DNA of 15,344 bases from a bacterium (lineage in GTDB: Bacteria > Blakebacterota > Blakebacteria > Blakebacterales > Blakebacteraceae): NCBI GenBank assembly GCA_025774615.1, contig JALGVQ010000081.1, positions 1 through 15,344 of the forward strand, in the 5' to 3' direction. Below, piece by piece: positions 7,413 to 15,344 of this stretch (the first letter of the stretch is position 1; the number at the start of each line of letters is the position of its first letter). The position numbers and the translations under genes were made by a program. Below the pieces are notes generated by a model, which did no database searches, was not told the DNA's origin, and saw nothing but the letters and a program-made list of their open reading frames with translations.

Positions 7413-9196
7413 TGGTTCAGTTCTGGTAAAGGGGGACTCTGATTTGAAACGGTACTGGTGGAATCTCTCTCGACCGTCACGGCACTTACCTGAGCGGCGT
7501 ACGACCGGAGGCGCTCATAATCTTTCCTGATCCGCGCTCTTCTCCACTCCTGCTCCACGAACCGCTCAACCACCGCCTCTCTCTCCTCCTGGAAAAGACG
7601 CTCCTCGAGACCCTCCTTCACGGCATCGAATTCCGGCTTCTGGGGCTGGATGATCTGTGTGACCTTGAACACGCTGAAACCGAGAGGTGTTTCGACGATC
7701 GGACCAAGTTCATTCAGTTCCGTTTCGAACACCGCCTCTCCCAGTGCCCCGAATTCTCCCCTCTGGATCGGTGCGAAACGGCCGAGGTTGCCCCTGAAGT
7801 CAGGACGGATCGTACGCTGGTTCGCAATGATATCTATGTACCCGCCCGCCCTTACCTCAGCAAGCACCTCTTCGGCTTCCTCCCTGGTCCCGAGCAGGAC
7901 TTCTATCAGACGACGCTTCTCGGGAGTATTGAAGTCATCCCTGTGTCCGTTGAAGTATTCCTCCAGAGCCTCTTCCGACAACCGCCTGACACTGAGCCTG
8001 AGTTTGTCAATCTGTTCGGAATAGAGGGCTGTATCGATGAAGATCGTCCTTCTGTACTCGAACATCGGATCCTTGTGATACCTCTTGTTACGGGCATATT
8101 CAGCGATACGATCTGCCATGACCCATCCCATGACCCGATCCCGCCAGTCCTTATAGGTCTCGGCGTTATCTCTCGTAGGCGGAGAGATCATCTCGAGCTC
8201 CAGGAGCAGCATACCGGCTGTCCACGGTTTCTCAGACGACCTGACTACTACCCGTTTTGCGTCATCGCTGCTCAGAACAGGAATGGGATTGAGGTTCCGG
8301 TTGGTATTGAAGGAGACCTCGATCCGGTCCAGCCACCAGCGGAACTGATCCTCATCCAGGTAGAACTCTCCCTCTTCCCAGAACTGGTTGACCATCAACT
8401 GTTCTTTTTCGGCCACCCGCCTGTTGAACAGATGCGAGTACGCAGCCTGCCAGTCTTCTTCCGGAGTACCCTTCTGTCGGGGTTGCTCCTCCAGCACCTT
8501 GATGAAGTGGAATTCGTTTCCCTGCTGGATCGGTCCCCTCCAGGTCCCGACGGGGATCTGATAAGCGATCTCCTGCAGCTCACCGTAGACTCCGAACGGC
8601 CCTTCATCCCAGACCAGCCAGCCGAGATCTCCCTTGTGGATCGAGACATCAGCGTCTTTGGAATACTGGATCGCAACCACTTCCCACTCCTCACCGGCGG
8701 TGAGCATCTCCGTTACTTCATTGGCCGCTTCACTTACAAGGGTGATGATATGCAGGAAGTGCCGTTCCGTGTCAGCCAGGGTCAGGTACTCTTCGATACT
8801 GGCGTTGTCGATGGTGATCGTATTGTCGATCTCATACATCTTGACCAGTTGGTTGAGGAGTGTCGTTTCCTGTCTCCTGAGTCGACGTATGAACATCGGG
8901 TCTTTGAGAAAGCCGTCTGCACGCGCCTGCTCCTGGATCAGCACATACCGGATCAGCTCATCCAGTCGTTCCTCCAGCGTTTCGTACTCCTCTTCAGCGG
9001 TCCGGATGGGTGACAGGGTCGGGCGATAGTACTCCTGTAATCTTCGCATGGTGATGTCGATGCTGTTGACCTGCGCGATCACGCCTCCATCATCATCCCT
9101 GCTTCCGCCGCACCCTGTCGCACTGATCACGAGCATGATTCCGAGGATTGCTACCGTGATGTGTCCTGCCTGCTTGAATCTGTCAGGTCCGGTCAT
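7409..9196 (-). CDS. Large lipoprotein with two SurA-N/parvulin modules
   Basis: Probable lipid-anchored periplasmic peptidyl-prolyl isomerase or chaperone; 595 aa, long for the family. Seen: a hydrophobic signal (13-25) and lipobox Ala-Thr-Gly with Cys29; a first SurA-type N-domain (about 38-140) followed by a parvulin domain (about 143-236, with GDLGWL and FHFIKVLEE); a second helical region (about 320-420) followed by a second parvulin domain (about 425-515, with GNLGRF and LGFSVFKVTQ); and a charged helical tail. The string KDPMF occurs at 98-102 and again at 375-379 in the same context (ARxxxxxKDPMF), so the module appears duplicated. This differs from SurA, where two parvulin domains follow a single N-domain. 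The ATG at 9196 overlaps the end of mfd by 14 bases and its stop overlaps the next gene as ATGA. Confidence 0.87.
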   Translation of the reverse strand: MTGPDRFKQAGHITVAILGIMLVISATGCGGSRDDDGGVIAQVNSIDITMRRLQEYYRPTLSPIRTAEEEYETLEERLDELIRYVLIQEQARADGFLKDPMFIRRLRRQETTLLNQLVKMYEIDNTITIDNASIEEYLTLADTERHFLHIITLVSEAANEVTEMLTAGEEWEVVAIQYSKDADVSIHKGDLGWLVWDEGPFGVYGELQEIAYQIPVGTWRGPIQQGNEFHFIKVLEEQPRQKGTPEEDWQAAYSHLFNRRVAEKEQLMVNQFWEEGEFYLDEDQFRWWLDRIEVSFNTNRNLNPIPVLSSDDAKRVVVRSSEKPWTAGMLLLELEMISPPTRDNAETYKDWRDRVMGWVMADRIAEYARNKRYHKDPMFEYRRTIFIDTALYSEQIDKLRLSVRRLSEEALEEYFNGHRDDFNTPEKRRLIEVLLGTREEAEEVLAEVRAGGYIDIIANQRTIRPDFRGNLGRFAPIQRGEFGALGEAVFETELNELGPIVETPLGFSVFKVTQIIQPQKPEFDAVKEGLEERLFQEEREAVVERFVEQEWRRARIRKDYERLRSYAAQVSAVTVERDSTSTVSNQSPPLPELNQ

Positions 9197-12100
9197 TATG
9201 CCTGCTGCTTTTCTTCAATGTGGTTGTCGTCGCGAACCGTGTAACGTATTCAGCTTCATCTTCTGTCAGCAAGATGTTTCTCAGTTCCCGCGTTCTCTCG
9301 GCGGGTGATTTCCCCATGATTTGACGTTCGAAGCGCAGTGGCAATTTACCAGAGAAGCGGGTGTCCGGCCCCAGCCTCTCGAGAATATTCTCCCACTCCG
9401 TCCTGCCGGGTTCCCATGCTGGTCTGAATCTGCCGGTCAGCATGTCCTCCTTTATTACCAACAAATCCAATCCGAGTTCCGCCCCGGCAACCCTGATCAT
9501 CGAAATATCGAGCAGACTCTCCACCTCTCGGGGCGGCGGTCCGAAACGATCCCGCATCTCGAGCTGGAGTTGTGCGATATCCTCAAGCGTACGGGCCTCG
9601 CTGGCCCGACGATAGAAAGCCAGTCGGAGCCCGGGTAGTGGTATATATGCTTCCGGTAAAAACGCCTCTACCGGCAGTTCAAGTCGGGGTGGCTGGAAAT
9701 CCTGCTCGCGTACGCCCCGGATATCTGCTATCGCCTCCTCCAGCATCTCTGTGAACAGATCGAATCCCACCGCTGCGATGTGTCCATGCTGCTGGGCGCC
9801 CAGCAGGTTTCCCGCGCCCCTGATTTCAAGGTCTCTGAGGGCCAGCTGGAATCCCGCGCCCAGCTCGGAATAGTCCTGGACTGCCTGCAGTCGGCGGCGC
9901 GCGTCCCTGGTCAGGCTTCGTCCGGGTGGAACCAGGAAAAAGGCATATGCCCTCGCACTCGATCGTCCGACCCTTCCTCTCAGCTGATAGAGTTGCGCAA
10001 GACCGAAGCGATCGGCACGATTGACCAGGAGCGTATTGACGTTCGGCAGATCGAGTCCCGATTCGATGATCATCGTCGAGACCAGGATATCGAGCGCTCC
10101 GACTGAGAACTCGAGCATGACCTGTTCCAGCTTCCGCTCGTTCATCTGGCCATGTGCCATACCGATACGAGCTCCCGGCACCAGGCGCTTGATGAGACTC
10201 ACCGCGGAATCGATCGATTGTACCCGATTGTGCACGAAGAAGACCTGCCCGCCCCTGCCGAGTTCCCGTTCGATCGCCTCCTGAATGAGCCTCTCATCGA
10301 ATTTCACGACCTCGCTGTGGATCGGGAGCCGGTCCTCGGGTGGTGTCGTGATAATGGAGATGTCCCTGATCCCGTGAAGCGACATGTGGAGAGTCCGCGG
10401 TATCGGTGTGGCTGTCAGGCTGAGCACGCTGGCATCCGTCCGGATCGACCTCAGCTTCTCCTTGGCCTTCACACCGAACCGGTGTTCCTCATCCAGAACG
10501 ATCAGACCGAGACTCGAAAACTCCACGTCTCCGCTCAACAACCGATGGGTTCCGATGACCAGGTCTACCTCACCGCTCTTCAGGCCATCGAGGGTCCGCT
10601 GCTGCTGGTTCCGGGTTCTGAAGCGGCTCAACATCTCGATCTTGACCGGGAACGACCCCAGTCTGTTCCGGAAGGTCTCCAGGTGCTGCTGGGCCAGTAC
10701 GGTTGTCGGCACAAGGATCGCCACCTGATCCCCACTCTCGATCACCTTGAGGGCGGCCCTGATGGCTATCTCGGTCTTACCGTACCCCACATCACCACAG
10801 ATGAGACGGTCCATCGGCCTGTCGTTCTCAAGATCATGTTTGACCTCTTCCACTGCCCTGGCCTGGTCGACCGTCTCTGTGAAGGGAAAGGAAGCCTCCA
10901 GTTCCTCCATGAGGATGTCGTCAGGGGGATATGCCTTTCCGGGTGTTGTTTCCCTGGTTGCGTAGAGATGAGCAAGGTCTTTCGCCATCTCCAGCAGATC
11001 GGTCCTTGTTCGTTCTACAGTCCGCTCCCATGCGCTGCTTCCGATCGTGTTGAGGCGTGGGGCCGCATCTTCATCCGCTCCGACATATCGCTGTACCCGC
11101 ACCATCTGATCGATCGGAACGAGCAGTTTGTCTCCTCCCTCATAACCGAGCTCGAGCAGTTCTGTCTGTCTGCCATCCACGGTCATGGTCCTCAACCCCT
11201 TGTACTGCCCTACACCATGATCTACATGGACTACCAGGTCTCCGAAATTGAGGCTTCTGAATGAGCGGATCGCCGGTCCCGGGGTGATCCTCGGTGACCT
11301 GATCCTTCTCGGTCTGGAGAAGATCTCATGGTCCGGCCATACCGCCAGACCGGCTTCCGGCCAGATGAAACCCTTTTCAAGCTGACCGATCTCAAGATGG
11401 ACAGGCGTTCCGAAGTGGTCAGACCGATCTGAATCATCGTGCAGCAGATCTTCGAGGCGCTTCATCTGCTCTTCGGTCTCGACGAGGATGGTAACATCCA
11501 TCACGTCCTGGTGGAGTTTCCTCGTCTCCCTGCGCAAGGCCCCGAAATCACCCGTGAATACAGGAACCGGCATGGCAGTGGTACGCAGAGTGTCGGCCCC
11601 CGGTGTAGCCGCGACAGCGATATCGATCCCGGGCTGTGCTGCCCGGAGGGTATCGAGAATATCCGGAGGAGCGAGGATCTTCCCGGGTGGGAGCCATCCT
11701 CCACGCTCCTCGAGCAAAGCATGGTTCTCTTCAGCCCTCTGCCGGGTCCGCCTCACTACTTCTTCCACTCTCTCCGGTTCCCTGATCGCCACCTGCACAC
11801 CGCCGGGCAGGAGGTCGGCGATGGTGGAAGGGTTCTGTGCAAGCAGGGGCAGATACCATTCCAGACCGTCTGAGTATCCCCCACCCTCTATCAGGTTCCC
11901 GAGCGGCGTATGGATGACCGCCTCTTCATCCGGGAGTGTCCGGGCTCCCGAGATCGCCAGATCGAGGATCTTTCCACTGAACGGCACTTCCCTGACACCG
12001 GGAACGCGAACCTGGCTCAATCCTCCCGTAGTCCTCTGATCCCTGAAGTCGAATTCCCGGAGAGATTCTATCGTCTCTCCCCAGAACTCGACCCTCAATC

Positions 12101-12710
12101 CCTGTCTGCGACCAGGCGGTGAGACGTCCACCAGCCCACCCCGTACGGTATATTCCCCCGGCCCCTCAACCATAGCCACGCGTTCGTATCCCATATTCTG
12201 AAGAGATAAGACGAGACCGTCGAAGGAGTGTTCGTCACCATCTTTCAAATGGATGTCCATTTCCTGCAGCTGACGGGGACCTGCTGACCAGAGTGTGAGA
12301 GCAGGGGCGGATGTAACTACTATCCCCCCATCCTGGTCGAGCCGACTCAGATGTCGTAACGCCTCGAGTCGCGCCAGTGAGAGGGTGGCCGATGGTGAAA
12401 GCTCCTCATAGGGAGAGAATGGCCATGGATCAAGGCAATCGACGTTGTCCGGACCCAGGATCGAAGTGAAATCGAGCGCAGCCGCAACTGCCTCTTCCGG
12501 TTCCGGAAAGATGGCAAGAAGGCCGCCTGAGATGTCCCTGACCGCCAGGGAGATGAGAACCGGACCGAGTGACCCGGGGAGCCCGACGAGTTCGAATCGC
12601 CCACCGGAGGCCATGCGGTCGATGATCGTTCGGTAGAAAGGCGCTCGGATGATTCGTTCCTGCCACCCGGATGAATCGGGTGAGTGGCAGGCGGTATCCT
12701 CGTCGGTCAT
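9183..12710 (-). CDS. mfd: Transcription-repair coupling factor Mfd
   Basis: Superfamily 2 DNA translocase that removes RNA polymerase stalled at lesions and recruits UvrA for nucleotide excision repair; 1175 aa against 1148 in E. coli. Seen in order: a UvrB-like N-terminal region with DPWPFSPYEELSPS near residue 95; the RNA polymerase interaction domain from about 486 (GDLVVHVDHGVGQYKG); Walker A GDVGYGKTE near 640; motif II DEEH near 740; TATPIPRTL after it; motif VI QLRGRVGRS near 912; and the C-terminal TRCF domain (about 1015-1130) starting LPVEAFLPEAYIP. All helicase motifs look intact. The ATG at 12710 overlaps the stop of the NtrC-type regulator as ATGA, and the 3' end overlaps the next lipoprotein gene by 14 bases. 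Both couplings are unusual for a repair gene and suggest expression as part of the surrounding operon. Confidence 0.98.
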   Translation of the reverse strand: MTDEDTACHSPDSSGWQERIIRAPFYRTIIDRMASGGRFELVGLPGSLGPVLISLAVRDISGGLLAIFPEPEEAVAAALDFTSILGPDNVDCLDPWPFSPYEELSPSATLSLARLEALRHLSRLDQDGGIVVTSAPALTLWSAGPRQLQEMDIHLKDGDEHSFDGLVLSLQNMGYERVAMVEGPGEYTVRGGLVDVSPPGRRQGLRVEFWGETIESLREFDFRDQRTTGGLSQVRVPGVREVPFSGKILDLAISGARTLPDEEAVIHTPLGNLIEGGGYSDGLEWYLPLLAQNPSTIADLLPGGVQVAIREPERVEEVVRRTRQRAEENHALLEERGGWLPPGKILAPPDILDTLRAAQPGIDIAVAATPGADTLRTTAMPVPVFTGDFGALRRETRKLHQDVMDVTILVETEEQMKRLEDLLHDDSDRSDHFGTPVHLEIGQLEKGFIWPEAGLAVWPDHEIFSRPRRIRSPRITPGPAIRSFRSLNFGDLVVHVDHGVGQYKGLRTMTVDGRQTELLELGYEGGDKLLVPIDQMVRVQRYVGADEDAAPRLNTIGSSAWERTVERTRTDLLEMAKDLAHLYATRETTPGKAYPPDDILMEELEASFPFTETVDQARAVEEVKHDLENDRPMDRLICGDVGYGKTEIAIRAALKVIESGDQVAILVPTTVLAQQHLETFRNRLGSFPVKIEMLSRFRTRNQQQRTLDGLKSGEVDLVIGTHRLLSGDVEFSSLGLIVLDEEHRFGVKAKEKLRSIRTDASVLSLTATPIPRTLHMSLHGIRDISIITTPPEDRLPIHSEVVKFDERLIQEAIERELGRGGQVFFVHNRVQSIDSAVSLIKRLVPGARIGMAHGQMNERKLEQVMLEFSVGALDILVSTMIIESGLDLPNVNTLLVNRADRFGLAQLYQLRGRVGRSSARAYAFFLVPPGRSLTRDARRRLQAVQDYSELGAGFQLALRDLEIRGAGNLLGAQQHGHIAAVGFDLFTEMLEEAIADIRGVREQDFQPPRLELPVEAFLPEAYIPLPGLRLAFYRRASEARTLEDIAQLQLEMRDRFGPPPREVESLLDISMIRVAGAELGLDLLVIKEDMLTGRFRPAWEPGRTEWENILERLGPDTRFSGKLPLRFERQIMGKSPAERTRELRNILLTEDEAEYVTRFATTTTLKKSSRHNDRT

Positions 12711-14062
12711 TTCAGTCCGTACCGCTTCAACTTTCGATAGAGATTGGCGCGATCGGTATTGAGGCGATCGGCTACTCGCGAGACCACGCCATCTGCTTTG
12801 CGGAGCTCACGCGCCAGCAGCATCGCCTCGTATTCATCCACGATCTCCCGAAGGCTTCGGCCGTTCTCAGGTTCTAACGTTCCGATCGCCGGACCCGGCT
12901 GACCGGTCAGAACACTTTTTACCTCCGGGGCACCGACCTCTTCCCCTTCATGGAGGATCATCAGCCGCTCTATGGCGTTCCGCAACTCCCTGACATTGCC
13001 GGGCCAGTCAGCGGCCTCGAGCATCTCTACCGCCGTTGGTGTAAGCTCGATGGGCAGGCGTCTGTTGAAGCGGGCGAACCTGCCGATGAATTCCATTGCG
13101 AGGGCTTGTATGTCTGAAAGCCGGTCGCGCAGCGGTGGCACATAGAGCGGGAGTACATTGAGGCGGTAAAAGAGATCTGCCCGAAAGCGACCATCGCTCA
13201 TGAGTTCCGTGAGATCTCTGTTCGTCGCGGCGACTATCCTGACATCCACATGATGGACGGTCTCGCTGCCGAGGCGCTGAACCTCTCCCTCCTGAAGAAC
13301 CCTGAGTAACCGGGCCTGGGTCTCCAGACTCGTATCGGCAACTTCATCAAGGAAGATGCTGCCCCCGTCCGCCTGCTCGAATCTGCCCCGATGCAGACCG
13401 GTCGCTCCCGTGAAGGCCCCCCTCTCATACCCGAAAAGTTCAGATTCTATCAGCTCCCGGGGGATCGCAGCGCAGTTCACATTCACGAACGGCTGATTCG
13501 ATCTCTCACTGTGAGCGTGGACCGCCCGGGCAACCAGTTCCTTACCCGTACCACTCTCACCCAGTATCAATGCGGTGGCGCTTGTCGGCGCAACTTTGCG
13601 GATGCGTTCACGCAGCTGCTGCATCACCTCCGACTCACCCACCATGACCTGCCGGTTATCCATTGCCGCCTTCAGGCTCTCGTTCTCCTTGCGGAGCAGT
13701 GAGAGTTCGATGGCATTGGCCACCTCCGTGATCACCTTCTCAGGTGAGAGCGGCTTCTCGAGGAAATTGATAGCTCCCAGACGTGTGGCGCGGACGGCGT
13801 TCTCAAGTGTCGCCTGTCCCGACATCATGATCACCGGACAGCGGGTGTCCATTTCCACGAAGCGGGAGATCACCTCCATCCCGTCGATCCCGCCGAGGAT
13901 CATGTCGAGCAGGATCAGGTCGGGATCAACCTGCTCGAAGATCGCGAGCCCCTCTTCACCTGAGCCTGCGGTCGACACCTGATAGCCCTCATCTTCGAGC
14001 AGGCCCTGAAGGCTCTGCCGGATACCGGCCTCATCATCGATTATCAGGATTCGCCCTCTCAT
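12707..14062 (-). CDS. NtrC-family sigma-54-dependent response regulator
   Basis: Transcription activator of the bacterial enhancer-binding protein class; 451 aa, the usual length. Seen: an N-terminal receiver (1-120) with acidic pocket Asp9/Asp10, phosphoacceptor Asp53, Ser81 and Lys103; a linker; an AAA+ domain with Walker A GESGTGKE (168-175), the sigma-54 contact loop GAFTGA (215-220), Walker B GGSIFLDE (233-240) and the arginine region FRADLFYRLNV; WPGNVREL (353-360); and a FIS-type helix-turn-helix at about 403-451. All key residues are present, so it should open sigma-54 promoters when phosphorylated. The partner is the kinase just upstream, which it overlaps as ATGA. It also overlaps mfd as ATGA. 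It most resembles NtrX/NtrC or AtoC-type regulators; the regulated process cannot be read from the sequence. Confidence 0.95.
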   Translation of the reverse strand: MRGRILIIDDEAGIRQSLQGLLEDEGYQVSTAGSGEEGLAIFEQVDPDLILLDMILGGIDGMEVISRFVEMDTRCPVIMMSGQATLENAVRATRLGAINFLEKPLSPEKVITEVANAIELSLLRKENESLKAAMDNRQVMVGESEVMQQLRERIRKVAPTSATALILGESGTGKELVARAVHAHSERSNQPFVNVNCAAIPRELIESELFGYERGAFTGATGLHRGRFEQADGGSIFLDEVADTSLETQARLLRVLQEGEVQRLGSETVHHVDVRIVAATNRDLTELMSDGRFRADLFYRLNVLPLYVPPLRDRLSDIQALAMEFIGRFARFNRRLPIELTPTAVEMLEAADWPGNVRELRNAIERLMILHEGEEVGAPEVKSVLTGQPGPAIGTLEPENGRSLREIVDEYEAMLLARELRKADGVVSRVADRLNTDRANLYRKLKRYGLK

Positions 14063-15344
14063 GATGTGTTCATGCTTTCCAGGGGTATTGAGATGTTCAT
14101 CGTCACACCGCTACCCGGTCCGTCACTGCTTGCCTCGATACGCCAGGCATGATCCGCAACGATCCGTGATACGATGGAGAGCCCGAGTCCTGTTCCTCGC
14201 GTTTTCGTGGTAAATTCCGGATTGAACAGCCGGGGAGCATCCTCAGGCGCAAACCCGAGCCCACTATCCTTGACCTGCAATAGCAGTCCGTCCCCCTGCC
14301 GCTCCAGCAATATCATCACATTTCCACCCCCCGCCCCTTCAACCGACTCCACTGCGTTCTTTACCAGGTTGATCATGGCCCGCTTCACCAGATCGGCATC
14401 CATCGATACCGGTGGGATCTGACCACGAACTTCCATGGTCAATCGCGCTTTGTGCGGACCATCCTGGAAAAGCGCTATCGCGCTTCTGACGACGGTTTCC
14501 AGGTCTCCCGGTCTCTTCTCAGGTTGAGGGAGTTGAGCAAAATCGCTGAACGTCGCGGCCATGCGCCGCAATGCTTCAACCTCTTCGTTCATCGTCCGGA
14601 ACGATTCCCGGATGGCGTCATCCTCATCCCACGTGCCATCAGCCTCGAGCCGGGAACGTACCCGGTGGAGGCCGATCTGGATCGGCGTCAGCGGGTTCTT
14701 GATCTCGTGTGCGATCCGCCTGGCAACATCCCGCCACGCCGCCTGCTTCTCTACCTGAACGATCTTCTCCCGTGCTTCCCTGATCTCGCTGGTCATCATG
14801 TTGAAGGAATCTACCAGTATCCGCATCTCATCGTACGCGGTGATTTCAAGCGTCGTGCTCAGGTCACCCGCCGCGACCGCTTCCATTCCTCTTGCGAGCT
14901 CGACAACCGGCTCACTGACTCCCTGAGCCAGCATCCGGGAGGCGAAGAAGGATCCAAGCGTGAGGAGAACCATGAGCATGCTGGCCAATACCCAGAGAAA
15001 CTGCTGCATTCCCCTTCCTCCGAGTAACGTGATATTCCTGAATCCATCGAGACCGTCCTCAAGCGCGAATCTTGCCTCCACCATCTGCGCTGAGATCAGG
15101 ATTCCTGCTCCATGGAGCGATTCACTATCCGGGGGCTTCACCAGTGCCATATACACTCCGGCGTCACCATGCAGGAAGAAGATCCGCTCACTTTCAAAGA
15201 ACTCTGCGTCATCAAGAGCCTGACGCTGGTCCACACGCGGATCGGGGGGTGTGTCCAGGAGTGAGTCGGGAAACGCAGATCTGACATTACTCCCGGTCAA
15301 TGGAGTGAATCCGGTGATCTGCCAGAGACCATCCCCATCCCGTT
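14059..15344 (-). CDS. NtrY-like sensor histidine kinase, 5' end beyond the window
   Basis: Membrane histidine kinase, presumably phosphorylating the adjacent NtrC-type regulator. The frame stays open to the window edge, so a TTG at 15300 is not a real start: at least 14 more codons precede it. Counting from the first complete codon (15340-15342), one sees an extracytoplasmic part (1-114), a membrane helix (about 115-138), a HAMP domain (about 139-192), the H-box with His212 in IAHEIKNPLTPIQ, the N-box with Asn329 in NLVKNAVES, the G1 box DSGLGF (359-364) and the G2 box GTGLGL (383-388). The H-box wording and the SDFAQLPQP stretch after it are typical of NtrY. There is no room for a PAS domain between HAMP and the H-box, unlike many NtrY proteins. 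The signal sensed is unknown. Confidence 0.93.
   Translation of the reverse strand, partial: RDGDGLWQITGFTPLTGSNVRSAFPDSLLDTPPDPRVDQRQALDDAEFFESERIFFLHGDAGVYMALVKPPDSESLHGAGILISAQMVEARFALEDGLDGFRNITLLGGRGMQQFLWVLASMLMVLLTLGSFFASRMLAQGVSEPVVELARGMEAVAAGDLSTTLEITAYDEMRILVDSFNMMTSEIREAREKIVQVEKQAAWRDVARRIAHEIKNPLTPIQIGLHRVRSRLEADGTWDEDDAIRESFRTMNEEVEALRRMAATFSDFAQLPQPEKRPGDLETVVRSAIALFQDGPHKARLTMEVRGQIPPVSMDADLVKRAMINLVKNAVESVEGAGGGNVMILLERQGDGLLLQVKDSGLGFAPEDAPRLFNPEFTTKTRGTGLGLSIVSRIVADHAWRIEASSDGPGSGVTMNISIPLESMNTS

Noticed and set aside
15298-15300. TTG as the start of the sensor kinase
   Set aside because: The frame is open upstream to the window edge with coherent sequence, so the gene is simply truncated by the window.

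Overview
The window is about 15.3 kb of dense bacterial chromosome with every supported gene on the minus strand. Reading in the direction of transcription (from 15344 down to 1) the order is: an NtrY-type sensor histidine kinase (5' end outside the window), an NtrC-type sigma-54 activator, mfd, two parvulin-family lipoproteins, surA, pdxA, then an 88-bp gap, then ftsE, ftsX, an EnvC-like amidase activator, holB (DNA polymerase III delta') and the first 59 codons of metG. No tRNA, rRNA, mobile element, CRISPR array or phage gene was found. The plus strand holds only shadow frames.

Packing is extreme. Six junctions are 4-nt ATGA or GTGA overlaps, one is a 14-nt overlap, and two are 1-nt gaps. 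The only spaces are 88 bp (pdxA to ftsE) and 39 bp (holB to metG). This argues for one or two long, translationally coupled operons. The 88-bp gap, with an imperfect inverted repeat, is the only obvious place for a second promoter.

Functionally there are three blocks. Block 1 (about 9.2-15.3 kb) is a two-component system joined to the transcription-repair coupling factor. Block 2 (4.2-9.2 kb) is envelope protein folding: two lipoprotein parvulins and a SurA with the classical two-parvulin layout, followed by pdxA, the same surA-pdxA adjacency as in enterobacteria. Block 3 (1-4.1 kb) is septal peptidoglycan remodelling (FtsEX plus a catalytically dead LytM activator) followed by housekeeping holB and metG.

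The organism is Gram-negative (SurA, lipoprotein chaperones, EnvC-type activator), has sigma-54 (intact GAFTGA motif) and a moderately GC-rich genome. The gene set and style suggest Gemmatimonadota or a neighbouring FCB-type or deltaproteobacterial-type lineage; this is inference and only moderately held. I see no clear undescribed defence or mobile system. The most unusual items are the internally duplicated parvulin lipoprotein, the three-chaperone cassette behind mfd, the NtrYC-mfd coupling, a substrate-site substitution in PdxA, and a repeat-bearing insertion inside the zinc module of HolB.
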